64,000 nucleotides of DNA from Clostridia bacterium (lineage in GTDB: Bacteria > Bacillota > Clostridia > Christensenellales > SZUA-584), in contig JABGQS010000009.1 in NCBI GenBank assembly GCA_018648645.1, forward strand, positions 1 through 64,000, written 5' to 3'. This document shows positions 47,877 to 56,360 of the stretch, piece after piece. Position 1 is the stretch's first letter, and each line of letters opens with the position of its first letter. The position numbers and the translations under genes are program-made. Under the pieces are notes generated by a model. It saw only the letters and a program-made list of their open reading frames with translations. It did not search any database and had not been told where the DNA came from.

Positions 47877-48767
47877 CTAAATCTGCAGCCCCGCCGCTAT
47901 AATCTCTTTTTTAACCTGCTGCATTTGCTCTGCGTTAAACGGGCGCTGCGGTGCTACGGGATACCCAATGTCAAAGCCCATCATCTCAAGAACCGCTTTG
48001 CCTGTTCTTACAACGCCGTATTTCAGCATAACCGAAATAACTTTGTTGACCGCATACTGCGCTTGCTGCGCCGCTTCGATGTCTCCGGCTCTAAAGTAGT
48101 TGTATATATCGCAGTACTTGTCGCTCATAATGTTGTACGTGCCGCCAATGCCGCCGTCCGCACCCATCATCAGCCCGCAAATCAAAGTCTCGTCCGGACC
48201 ATTGAGCATGTTGATGTCGCCGCCGTTCAGCTCTTTTAATTTTCTGAACAGATAATAGTCGCTCAAAGTATACTTCGCGCCTATTACGTTTGGAATCTCC
48301 ATCAGCTTCCCTAAAACGTCCGTCAAGTCCATACCCGCAAACGATCCCTTTGCATAAACGATCACCGGCAAATCCGTATTATCCGCGATAATTTTATAGT
48401 AGTTCACAAACTCGTCCGCGTCGTACGCATAAAAATGCGAAGGTGGCAGCGAGCTCACAGCGTCTGCGCCGGTCTTTGTCGCGTGCTTTGTCAGCTCAAT
48501 CGTGTCACCAATATTCGCCGCGCCAATGTGGTCGATAATCACGCCTTTTCCCTTGGCGTTGTCTACAGCAACTTCCGCCATGCGCATGCGTGTTTCCTTT
48601 GGAAGTGCCAATCCTTCGCCCATAGCGCCGCAGATATAAAACCCTGCCGAGCCATTATCAAAGTGCCAGTCCATCATTTTGCTCACTGTCTTTTCTTTCA
48701 ACTTCTGGTTTTCGTCAAACGGAGTCGCGATTGCAGGCATTATGCCCGTGAACTTAACATTGCTCAT
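47877..48767 (-). CDS. NanA/DapA family aldolase (paralogue 1)
   Basis: 296 residues, TIM barrel. Schiff-base Lys165 (IGAKYT) and Tyr138 (VIVY) match E. coli N-acetylneuraminate lyase numbering closely; ADGGIGGTYNIM is also NanA-like. However the GSTGE (NanA) or GTTGE (DapA) motif reads GAMGE at 47-51, and NanA Ser208 is Gly. So a lyase acting on a 2-oxo acid is likely, but sialic acid is not assured. No nan transport or epimerase genes are close. GGAG precedes the ATG. Confidence 0.86.
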   Translation of the reverse strand: MSNVKFTGIMPAIATPFDENQKLKEKTVSKMMDWHFDNGSAGFYICGAMGEGLALPKETRMRMAEVAVDNAKGKGVIIDHIGAANIGDTIELTKHATKTGADAVSSLPPSHFYAYDADEFVNYYKIIADNTDLPVIVYAKGSFAGMDLTDVLGKLMEIPNVIGAKYTLSDYYLFRKLKELNGGDINMLNGPDETLICGLMMGADGGIGGTYNIMSDKYCDIYNYFRAGDIEAAQQAQYAVNKVISVMLKYGVVRTGKAVLEMMGFDIGYPVAPQRPFNAEQMQQVKKEIIAAGLQI

Positions 48768-48990
48768 AAACTTCTCCTTGCATTATTGCAATAGTTTTGT
48801 ACCTTCGCATTAGCAAAAGTCAAACTGATTGTACTCCAGTTTACCTCATAAAGCAATCGGAATTTCATATTTTTATCCATATTATTTTCATCCGCTTTAT
48901 CTCGTTAAAACCTACTGCTCAATTGGTTTGTTTTATCGCCCATTTCTCACTTGTTTTACGAGCACTGTCAACCTTAAACCACCACTATTT

Positions 48991-49770
48991 CTACTGTATC
49001 ATAACCCACTTGTCTATCGACTCAAACCCCAGCTTGTGATACACGCTGCCCGCTTTTGGGTTGTCATAAAACAGACAAAGCGTTTTGCCTTCACTGAGCA
49101 CATCCGCGCAGAGTTTTGACAAACACACTCTCATCAGCCCGCGATTTCGGTACGCCTTTGCGGTCGCCACACCGACAATCATGGCGGATCTACTGTTCTC
49201 CGCCGTGGTCTGCGAAACGCTCATCATCTGCCCGTCGCTGTCCTCCATATAATAAATCCTGCCCGACTTATCGCTTATCCTTTCCTCTATTTCCTTTTGA
49301 GTGGTCGGTCTGTCGAACTCCTCGATGGTCTCCAGCAGCGCCTGAATGCGCGCGGCATCGCTAACCTTCGCGGTTTTTATATCAGCGCTGTTTTCCTTCA
49401 GCAACTCTTTGCTCGTCAGCTCGCAGAAATACATCCGCTTCACCTTTTTGTCCGGCAAAAGGTTTACATAATTGTTGATGATACTCTCTTTACCCGAAAT
49501 CATGGTGTCGTCTTCAAAAGCGCTTATTATCTTCTTAAACTCGGCGTCATCAAAATCCGCTTCCTTATAATAAGGTATAAAGTTGTCGTTGTATCGCAGC
49601 AGCACGCCGTTCAACTCGCCCCGCTCGTCAAAGCTGCCCCAAACGTCCTGAAACTCCTTGTCGAACCCAAACAGCTCAATGTCCCCCAGCGCAAACAGAT
49701 TGATGGACGGCTCATACGCCAAATACTCCATCGTTATTTTTCTGTCCTTCTCTTCCAGCTTTCTAACCAT
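48991..49770 (-). CDS. GNAT acetyltransferase, two-domain type
   Basis: 259 residues. The C-terminal half is a GNAT domain (IVGVATAKAYRNRGLMRVCLSKL, then FYDNPKAGSVYHKLGFE); the N-terminal half is a degenerate GNAT-like region without the acetyl-CoA motif (starts EEKDRKITMEYL, EPSINLFALGDIE). This build matches predicted acetyltransferases of the Firmicutes. Substrate unknown. GAGGGAAG precedes the ATG. The 223 bases upstream of the neighbouring aldolase contain no gene. Confidence 0.82.
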   Translation of the reverse strand: MVRKLEEKDRKITMEYLAYEPSINLFALGDIELFGFDKEFQDVWGSFDERGELNGVLLRYNDNFIPYYKEADFDDAEFKKIISAFEDDTMISGKESIINNYVNLLPDKKVKRMYFCELTSKELLKENSADIKTAKVSDAARIQALLETIEEFDRPTTQKEIEERISDKSGRIYYMEDSDGQMMSVSQTTAENSRSAMIVGVATAKAYRNRGLMRVCLSKLCADVLSEGKTLCLFYDNPKAGSVYHKLGFESIDKWVMIQ

Positions 49771-49826
49771 ATAACTTCCCTCTCTGTCTTATCAGCGCTC
49801 CTTGTTGCCAATCACATATTATATTC

Positions 49827-50897
49827 TCAGTATACTCGATTCCTATAATTCTTTCCATGCTTTTTGATGTCCCTCGCATACTTGCTTATCTGCTTTCCTT
49901 TTTCCCTCTTACCTTTGATAAACTCACTTTTCTCTTCTATATACTTGTTTTCCCGCATCAGCTTCAAATAGCTGTCCCATCGCTCCTGCGATATTTGACC
50001 ACTTTCCAGTGCTCGCTGCACAGCGCATCCCGGTTCGCCCATGTGCGAACAGTCGCCAAATTTGCAGTCCTCAAAATACGCTTCAATATCGCTGAACGTT
50101 TGCACAACGCCCTCCGCTGCATCCCACATCCCAAGCTCGCGCATGCCCGGTGTATCGATAACCATCGCGCCGCAACTCAGCATAACAAGCTGCCTGTGCG
50201 TTGTTGTGTGCCTGCCTTTGCTGTCGTCCTCGCGAATGTCGTTGACCGCCATCACCGTCTGCCCTTCAAGGCTGTTCACCAAGCTCGATTTGCCTACGCC
50301 GCTGCTGCCAAGAAACACAACGGTACTCCCGCGCTGCAAATACTTTTCAAGCGCATCAATGCCCTCGCCCGTCTTCGCGCTTATAGCTACAACATCCACT
50401 CCCGGCGCCATTTCGCTCGTTTCATTGACCGCCTCTTGCCAGTCCTGCGCAAGGTCGGCCTTGTTTAGCAGTATTACCGGCGTCGCACCGCTTTGCCACG
50501 CCAGCGCCAAATACCTGTCCAGCCGCTTATAGTTCAAATCGTTGTTCAGCGATGACATGATAAACACGTAATCGAAATTCGCTGCCACCACCTGCTCCAA
50601 CGGCGCTGATGGATCAGGGTCTTTTCTGACAAAGCACGACTTGCGCTTCCCCGTTTTCACAATTTGGCTGTCTCCGTGTTCGTTTAATACAACCAGCACA
50701 AAATCGCCCGCCGTCGGGAACATCTGCTCCGTCTCGTTATAATACACCCCCGGTTTCAGCTTCGCGTGCCCTGTGCCGTTCTCACTTACAATCTCAAACC
50801 TTTCTCTGTGCACCGCCGTTACTCTTGCCGGCACCGCTCCGTCAATCTCTTCCTCAAAATAGTTTGCCTTATATCCATATGCCTCAATATTACTCAT
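49827..50897 (-). CDS. rsgA: Ribosome small subunit-dependent GTPase A
   Basis: 356 residues. OB fold, then circularly permuted GTPase: NKAD (G4) before SAKTG (G5), then GSSGVGKSSL (G1) and DTPGMRE (G3), and a C-terminal zinc site with C...C-H...C (FEDCKFGDCSHMGEPGC). It proofreads late 30S maturation. TAGGAG 9 bases before the ATG. A TTGACA-like box lies just upstream, but spacing leaves little room for a leader. Confidence 0.96.
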   Translation of the reverse strand: MSNIEAYGYKANYFEEEIDGAVPARVTAVHRERFEIVSENGTGHAKLKPGVYYNETEQMFPTAGDFVLVVLNEHGDSQIVKTGKRKSCFVRKDPDPSAPLEQVVAANFDYVFIMSSLNNDLNYKRLDRYLALAWQSGATPVILLNKADLAQDWQEAVNETSEMAPGVDVVAISAKTGEGIDALEKYLQRGSTVVFLGSSGVGKSSLVNSLEGQTVMAVNDIREDDSKGRHTTTHRQLVMLSCGAMVIDTPGMRELGMWDAAEGVVQTFSDIEAYFEDCKFGDCSHMGEPGCAVQRALESGQISQERWDSYLKLMRENKYIEEKSEFIKGKREKGKQISKYARDIKKHGKNYRNRVY

Positions 50898-51056
50898 TTA
50901 TATTCTCCTATATCGTTTCGTTTACACATCTGTCAAAGTTTGCTCGCCAAACATCCATGCAAACATTTACACATTTGTTTCCTTTGCTCCATCAGCAAAG
51001 CCTATAAAGGATATCCGCGCAAATCATCTTTAATCAGCTAACAATACGATATATAC

Positions 51057-51083
51057 AAAAAGCACGGCATTCCCGCCATGCTT
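51057..51083 (-). terminator. Terminator of the 51-kb small RNA
   Basis: Minus strand AAGCATGGC pairs with GCCGTGCTT (one G-T pair), loop of 6, followed by TTTTGT. Confidence 0.85.
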
Positions 51084-51245
51084 GTCACATTATAAATATA
51101 AATGCTAATCGCAAATTGATTTTTGGGTAATGTCTTTATGCGTACACAAATTTGCTCTTGCAAACCCATGCACAGGCTTTATTAAGTTGTCAGAACTCCC
51201 ACATAGGCCACTGTTAACATAAAACACTACCTCCGTTCATTTATT
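51057..51245 (-). ncRNA. Candidate structured small RNA of about 190 nt
   Basis: Bounded by a near-perfect promoter (51252-51281) and an intrinsic terminator. The transcript folds: a long stem pairs 51218-51231 with 51126-51140 (GGTAGTGTTTTATG against CATAAAGACATTACC, one bulge and one G-T pair); inside are CCTATGT/GCATGGG enclosing an AGTT/AACT hairpin, and TTTGC-AAGA-GCAAA. It matches no riboswitch I recognise; size, own promoter and terminal pairing recall 6S-type RNA, but the sequence is not clearly 6S. An alternative is a 12-codon peptide, MLTVAYVGVLTT, starting at 51220 behind a good GGAGG. rsgA follows downstream, so a leader of rsgA is possible too. Confidence 0.6.
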
Positions 51246-51251
51246 GCCAAG

Positions 51252-51281
51252 ATTATAACACAACCACATTTGTAGTGTCAA
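51252..51281 (-). promoter_or_regulatory. Consensus promoter of the 51-kb small RNA
   Basis: Minus strand TTGACA, 18-bp spacer, TATAAT: both boxes are exact consensus. The -35 overlaps the stop of the GNAT gene at 51278, so it serves the RNA, not that gene. Confidence 0.82.
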
Positions 51282-51724
51282 TCAATTATCTTTATCGAAT
51301 GAGTTGCTTTATCCTCATCAATTCGTACAAACCCAATCGACTCATAAAACCGCGCCGCCTGCTGATTGTCGGTATACAACCTCACCTTTTCAAAATACGG
51401 CTTTGCATGCTTCAAAACCGTTTGAACCAACGCTTTGCCAATGCCCTTTCTTTGATGGCCGGGCAAGACATACAGACGTCTCAATCTCCCTGTCGTGCAG
51501 CCCGGCGCATAAGGGTCAATGTTCAATCCACAAATCGCAATACACTTTTCGTTTTCAAACACACCAAGCAAAGCTTCTCCGCTCATGTCAAAGACGTTTA
51601 CTTTGCTTGCCCAATCATCAATAGCTCGTTGCACAAGCAAATGCCCGTGCTCACTTGCGTCCGCCGCCAATTGCTTTATTTTATAAATGTCTTTGTCAGC
51701 TACTTCTCTAATGGTTAATTTCAA
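51278..51724 (-). CDS. GNAT family N-acetyltransferase
   Basis: 148 residues. Acetyl-CoA motif LPGHQRKGIGKALVQ and the typical DNQQAARFYESIGFVR. The start is a TTG at 51724 with GGAGAA about 8 bases upstream; no ATG in frame fits. Its 3' end carries the -35 box of the downstream small RNA promoter. Substrate unknown. Confidence 0.85.
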   Translation of the reverse strand: MKLTIREVADKDIYKIKQLAADASEHGHLLVQRAIDDWASKVNVFDMSGEALLGVFENEKCIAICGLNIDPYAPGCTTGRLRRLYVLPGHQRKGIGKALVQTVLKHAKPYFEKVRLYTDNQQAARFYESIGFVRIDEDKATHSIKIID

Positions 51725-51860
51725 ATCATATTCTCCGGATTATCAATGGTTTTTTTCACTATCCTTTTTTATTCCGTCTTTCCTTACACACCGCAAGCAA
51801 ATACGCCTTGACAAAACATAGCCAAAGTTACGCATATATCGCCCATTCAATCGGTCTTGC

Positions 51861-52922
51861 CTAGTCCGCAAAGAAGTCCCTTAGCTTTTGCCGTGCCTGC
51901 TCAATGTCAAGCACCATAACCCAGCTCATTTCGCCTTCTTCCAATTCGTACCCGTCCGCTTCGTCCGGCATCCGTACAACCTGCGCGTCGTTATCAAGGC
52001 ACATCTGCAAAATTTCCGCAATGTCGCCATACTCCTCTTCACTAAACGAGCTATACATATTCGGCGCAATTTTTTTCATCAACGCAACCATATCATCCGT
52101 GCTTAAGTCCTTCAGCTTTTCAGTAAAATCGATCACCCACATTTTAGACATGCCGTCAATGAACGAGTTTACGGCCCGAATCATACCTTCCGTTCCGCCC
52201 GAAGCTTTTGAAACTCTGTTTGGCGTTGTCAGTATCATCGCTAATACCTGAGCACCGCTGAGTGTCTTTTCACCCGGCGAATCCAGCTTATCGGGAGTCG
52301 GCACTCCGGGTATAAAATACTGAAGATTGTCAATCGATTGATTGTAGCTGCCGTCGTCGATTACCTCCTGCGATATATCCGCGTCAACCCCGCCCATTCC
52401 GTCAAAAAAGTCCAGCATACCTGTGAAGTTGATGACAATCGTATGCGTAAACTCGAGGTCAAGTATTCGCGCAACCTCTGCCGGCAATGCTGCAGGGCCA
52501 AACCTGTCGCCCATCATCATGTTGGCAATTGTCTCATCCTCGCTTATCTGCATCCCCATCAGCCACGCCATATCGACAATCTTGATGGTCGAATCATTCG
52601 GATCAAACTCAACAATAGCGTCAAAATTGTTATAGTCAAAACCCTTTTCCTCAATCGGCAGCGTGCAGTCCCTGCCGCCCATAACAGAAACATATACCAA
52701 CAGCTTTGGCAGCATCGGCTTTTCCGTTTCCTCAATCGGCTTTTCCGTCAGTTTCTCAGCAACATCCTCTGCTTCGGATTGCTGAGCATCGGTGTCAGTC
52801 GAGCTGTCATTTGGCACAGCCGGTTTACACGAAGCAACTGACAATATTAAAACCAGCACAATAACAACAATAAAGATGCTTTTTGCAATAGACTTGCGTG
52901 CTTGCTTATCAAATATAAACAT
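51861..52922 (-). CDS. Degenerate LCP (LytR-CpsA-Psr) domain lipoprotein
   Basis: 353 residues. Signal helix with lipobox VASC (Cys32), acidic linker, then an LCP-like domain: FDAIVEFDPNDSTIKIVDM aligns with the LCP strand before the active site, and FDGMGGVDADIS and LSGAQVLAMIL match later LCP blocks. But the Arg/Asp catalytic PRDT and the RxRRQQ motif of active LCP transferases are replaced (VDMAWLMG; TTPNRVSK). It is therefore probably not a working wall-polymer ligase and may be a regulator or binding protein. Confidence 0.7.
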   Translation of the reverse strand: MFIFDKQARKSIAKSIFIVVIVLVLILSVASCKPAVPNDSSTDTDAQQSEAEDVAEKLTEKPIEETEKPMLPKLLVYVSVMGGRDCTLPIEEKGFDYNNFDAIVEFDPNDSTIKIVDMAWLMGMQISEDETIANMMMGDRFGPAALPAEVARILDLEFTHTIVINFTGMLDFFDGMGGVDADISQEVIDDGSYNQSIDNLQYFIPGVPTPDKLDSPGEKTLSGAQVLAMILTTPNRVSKASGGTEGMIRAVNSFIDGMSKMWVIDFTEKLKDLSTDDMVALMKKIAPNMYSSFSEEEYGDIAEILQMCLDNDAQVVRMPDEADGYELEEGEMSWVMVLDIEQARQKLRDFFAD

Positions 52923-53035
52923 AACATCACCTCAAAAAATATTCTTTTTTCACGTCCGGCAATAGTCTGAAATGTACACTAATTATATCATATTTGACTG
53001 GCTGTCACAAATTCACCACAAACGATTACAATAAA

Positions 53036-53075
53036 AAATGAGCCGCTCGTTATTAAGTAACTAATCGGCTCATTT
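53036..53075 (-). terminator. Second terminator-like hairpin after the nanA-like operon
   Basis: AAATGAGCCG pairs with CGGCTCATTT across 20 bases; on the minus strand it is followed by TTTTATT. Just before it on that strand a short frame ends, with no start codon. Confidence 0.65.
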
Positions 53076-53157
53076 ATCGTCGGTTTTCGGCGTGAATCCT
53101 ACTACCACTTCACAAACCAACGTATCACGTGCTATGTCGTCGATTAACCGCAAAAAT

Positions 53158-53182
53158 AATAAAAGACTCGTTCGCAGTCTTT
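53158..53182 (-). terminator. Terminator of the second NanA-like operon
   Basis: Minus strand AAAGACT pairs with AGTCTTT, loop CGAACG-like, followed by TATTATTTTT, about 32 bases after the stop. Confidence 0.72.
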
Positions 53183-53213
53183 CAGAAATATATCACTAAA
53201 TTCTTACACTTTG

Positions 53214-54098
53214 CTAAATCTGCAGACCACACGCAATAACCTTCTTCTTTAATATTTTCAGATGCTCTTGCGAAAGGCTCTTCCCCGGAAAAACATAGCT
53301 TCCGACATCAAAGCCCATCATTTCAAGCACCGGCTTAATCGCTTTCATGCCACCAAAATCTATTAGCACTTTAATAACTCTATTTATTTTATACTGTAGA
53401 TTTTGTGCCTCGTTAATGTCACCTTTTCTATATGAATCATATAACTGACAGAACCAAGCCGCCATAATGTTGTAGGACGCACCAATTCCTCCATCCGCTC
53501 CCATAACAAGACCGCATATCAAAGTATTATCCTGCCCGTCAAAAATAAGACTCCCTTCAATCTCCTTAAGCTGCCTAAAAACATGGTAGTCATTCATAGT
53601 AAACTTCATTCCGATAACGTTAGGTATTTTCATAAGCTTTTTTGACAGCCTCACAACATCAACCCCACAAAACAATGATGTTGCATAAACGATTACCGGC
53701 AAGCTGGTATTATCAGCGATAATTTTATAATACTTGAATATTTCATCTTCACAATAAGCATAAAAGTGCGACGGAGCGAGCGAGGCAACTGCGTCGACAC
53801 CAATTTCTTCTGAGTGCCGGGTCAGCTCTAGTGTTTCTTCAATATTCGCAGCGCCAATGTGATTTATAATCTTACATTTGCCTTTAGCTTTACTAACAGC
53901 AACCTCGGCCATTTGCATTCGAATACTTTTTGGCAAAGCAAGCCCTTCTCCCATACCGCCGCAAATATAAAAACCATGAACGCCCCCCGCCATCTGCATA
54001 TCCATAAGCTCGTTGGTCACGCTTTCCTTCAGCTTTTGATTGCTGTCAAAAGGCGTTGCAATCGCTGATATAATGCCACTTAATGCTAAAGAACTCAT
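53214..54098 (-). CDS. NanA/DapA family aldolase (paralogue 2)
   Basis: 294 residues, alignable without gaps to the copy at 47877-48767 for most of its length, including the AxGLQI tail. Lys165 (IGMKFT) and Tyr138 are kept. The carboxylate motif reads GGMGE, and the NanA Asp-Glu pair DE (positions near 190) reads DN. Lower GC than paralogue 1. It starts 10 bases after the unrecognised 54109 gene, so both act together, probably on one 2-oxo acid or its derivative. Confidence 0.85.
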   Translation of the reverse strand: MSSLALSGIISAIATPFDSNQKLKESVTNELMDMQMAGGVHGFYICGGMGEGLALPKSIRMQMAEVAVSKAKGKCKIINHIGAANIEETLELTRHSEEIGVDAVASLAPSHFYAYCEDEIFKYYKIIADNTSLPVIVYATSLFCGVDVVRLSKKLMKIPNVIGMKFTMNDYHVFRQLKEIEGSLIFDGQDNTLICGLVMGADGGIGASYNIMAAWFCQLYDSYRKGDINEAQNLQYKINRVIKVLIDFGGMKAIKPVLEMMGFDVGSYVFPGKSLSQEHLKILKKKVIACGLQI

Positions 54099-54108
54099 AA
54101 AACCACTC

Positions 54109-54987
54109 CTACTTTTTCACAAACCACCGCATCGCCTTGTTTTCAAACGTCCTGCTCGTCTTCAGCGTCTGAGGGTCATACCACAGCCCGGCAACGTGCC
54201 CGTCCGTCCGCGCAATCACCCAGCCAAAGTCCCAGTTGCCGCTGCCGTATCGCATCGGAATATTCGGCTGCACCCGCACAAACGGATGGCTCTCGGTCAG
54301 CATGTAGTTCGTTTCGGTATAGAAATACATCGGACCCGTCTGTATCATCAGCTCATGCTTAATTGGCTCGCGCTCGCACAGCGCGTCACACATCCCGCTT
54401 ATCGCTACCTTAATCTCGGCCCCGTCGCTTGCGGCATCCGTCAGCGCTTTTAGAGACCCGCTAACAGCGTTGCCTTTCTCGTCCGCCGCATACACCTCAC
54501 TAAAACACTCGTTGGTGTAGAATTTATAGCTGTAGAAATCGTACACAAAGTTGGTGGACGGCGCCGTTGTGTCTAGGTCATATCTGCCCATATCATGAAA
54601 CAAACTCTCTGTGCAGCCGACCTCGGCGTTTTGTTTTTCGGGACCGCCGCCGTCAAGGAAAGGCCGCGCAATCGCCTGCGTTCCATCCATATTATACATA
54701 AAGAACGACATGGAAGCCCTGGGTCCAAACGCACCCGGAAGCGATGCGGGCTGGCGGAGCGTCATAATGCCCGCACACCATTTGTCCTCAATCAAGTAAG
54801 TCGCACGAAACTCCGACACTTCCTTGATAAGCTCGTTGTTACCCGAAGTAGTGTCGATATGCTCGTTATGCCTAAACTCGGTATATATCCGCAGGTCTGC
54901 GCCGCTCTTAATACTTTGCACTAGGTTTTCTCTGCTTCCACTTAGAATTTCCCGCTGCTGGCTCAGCTCCAGAACACTCTTAAACAT
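54109..54987 (-). CDS. Unrecognised protein paired with a NanA-like aldolase
   Basis: 292 residues, soluble, no signal peptide, no P-loop, Rossmann or zinc motif seen. Features: EFRHNEHIDTTSGNNELI near residue 37, GAFGPRASMSFFMYNMDGTQ near 85, and MYFYTETNYMLTESHPFVR with aromatic-rich strands in the second half; a mainly beta structure is likely. AGGAGG lies 7 bases before ATG 54987. It is the first gene of a two-gene operon with the aldolase, so it may provide or use the aldolase's substrate (for example as an epimerase or hydrolase). Not assigned. Confidence 0.72.
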   Translation of the reverse strand: MFKSVLELSQQREILSGSRENLVQSIKSGADLRIYTEFRHNEHIDTTSGNNELIKEVSEFRATYLIEDKWCAGIMTLRQPASLPGAFGPRASMSFFMYNMDGTQAIARPFLDGGGPEKQNAEVGCTESLFHDMGRYDLDTTAPSTNFVYDFYSYKFYTNECFSEVYAADEKGNAVSGSLKALTDAASDGAEIKVAISGMCDALCEREPIKHELMIQTGPMYFYTETNYMLTESHPFVRVQPNIPMRYGSGNWDFGWVIARTDGHVAGLWYDPQTLKTSRTFENKAMRWFVKK

Positions 54988-55209
54988 ACTCACTCCTCCT
55001 AAAATTTTATACTATTTTATTGTCGTTTTCGCAGACATACTACCACACATTTATCGCCTTGTATACTATTATTTGCATGACGCTATTTAACCATATTTTT
55101 ACCCCTTCTCGGCTGCTTTTCAGTACCTTTTTGGCTTAAAAACATCTATTGCGCCATTTACGCGTTATAGAACACATGCCACAGATTTTGACATTCAAAA
55201 ACAATCGGG

Positions 55210-55238
55210 TTGAAATATTTCTCAATATGTATTATAGT
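55210..55238 (+). promoter_or_regulatory. Promoter of the mreB-LCP operon
   Basis: TTGAAA, 17-bp spacer, TATAGT, with the ATG 58 bases further. The remaining 54988-55209 stretch holds no gene or evident structure. Confidence 0.65.
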
Positions 55239-55295
55239 ATATGTTAGTCTGCGTATGCGCAGAGTGGTGGAAATAATATTTAGGGGAAAGAAATA

Positions 55296-56339
55296 ATGGG
55301 TTTGTTTGAGTTTAATGATATAGGAATTGATCTGGGGACAGCTAGTGTTCTCGTATATGTAAAAGGAAAAGGAATCGTACTTCGTGAGCCTAGCGTTGTC
55401 GCGGTAAACAGAAACACAGGCGAAATGTTGGCAATTGGCGAGGACGCACGCATCATGCTTGGTCGTACACCCGGCAACATCGTGGCAGTTCGGCCACTGC
55501 GAAACGGCGTAATCTCCAACTTTCACGACACAGAAAGAATGCTGAGATACTTTATGCGTAAAGTTGTCGGCAGAAAGCTGTTTTTCAAACCGAGAGTAAT
55601 CGTTTGTGTCCCCTCAGGCGTCACAGAAGTCGAGCGCAGAAGCGTTATCGAAGCAACGGAAGAAGCGGGCGCACGCCACACAGGTCTTATCGAGGAGCCA
55701 ATGGCAGCAGCAATCGGTGCAGGCATCGATGTGTCCGCACCGTTTGGCAACATGGTCATCGACATCGGTGGCGGCACAACAGACATCGCGGTCATCTCGC
55801 TTGGCGGCATAGTAATCAGCGACTCGGTGAAGGTCGCGGGCGACAAGTTTGACGAAGCGATTATTCGCTATATGAAAAAGAAGCACAACATACTGATAGG
55901 AGAGCGCACGGCCGAGGAGATCAAAGTAAACATCGGTTCCGCGTTCCCAAGAAAAGAACAAATACACATGGAAGTCGCAGGTCGAAACCTCATTTCGGGT
56001 CTGCCAAAAATGGTTACGCTAAGCTCTAACGAGATGATCGAAGCGCTTTCCGAACCACTCAACGCTATGATGGAAACGCTGCACAGCGTGCTAGAGCGCA
56101 TCCCGCCCGAGCTTTCCAGCGACATCGCAGAAAACGGCATTTGCATGACCGGCGGCGGATCGCTGCTGTTTGGGCTCGACCGTCTGCTCAGCGAAAAGAC
56201 AGGCATTCCGTGCTACGTTGCAGACGACGCAATCTCGTGCGTGGCAATCGGCACAGGCATGGCTCTCGACAATGTAGAGCTATACACCAACGGCACGGTA
56301 TATGACTATCGGCGCGGAGACTATTACGAAAATTACTAG
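55296..56339 (+). CDS. MreB/Mbl family rod-shape actin homologue
   Basis: 347 residues. IGIDLGTASVLVYVKGKGIV (phosphate 1), VPSGVTEVERRSV, IEEPMAAAIGAGIDV, MVIDIGGGTTDIAVISLGG (phosphate 2) and ICMTGGGSLLFGLD (adenosine). It builds filaments that guide cell-wall synthesis. Followed by an LCP gene after 21 bases, not by mreC-mreD, so it is a Mbl/MreBH-type copy. GGGGAAAG precedes the ATG. Confidence 0.94.
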   Translation: MGLFEFNDIGIDLGTASVLVYVKGKGIVLREPSVVAVNRNTGEMLAIGEDARIMLGRTPGNIVAVRPLRNGVISNFHDTERMLRYFMRKVVGRKLFFKPRVIVCVPSGVTEVERRSVIEATEEAGARHTGLIEEPMAAAIGAGIDVSAPFGNMVIDIGGGTTDIAVISLGGIVISDSVKVAGDKFDEAIIRYMKKKHNILIGERTAEEIKVNIGSAFPRKEQIHMEVAGRNLISGLPKMVTLSSNEMIEALSEPLNAMMETLHSVLERIPPELSSDIAENGICMTGGGSLLFGLDRLLSEKTGIPCYVADDAISCVAIGTGMALDNVELYTNGTVYDYRRGDYYENY

Positions 56340-56360
56340 ACCTTAACGGAGAAATATACT

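Noticed and set aside
50930-51000. Short peptide MCKCLHGCLASKL upstream of rsgA and a TTGACA near it
   Set aside because: A dozen codons without conserved context; the -10 for that TTGACA would overlap the rsgA ribosome site.
53076-53155. Short minus-strand frame ending in RDTLVCEVVVGFTPKTDDK before a terminator
   Set aside because: About 40 codons, no start codon and no recognised family; too little to call a gene or pseudogene, though the nearby terminator is odd.
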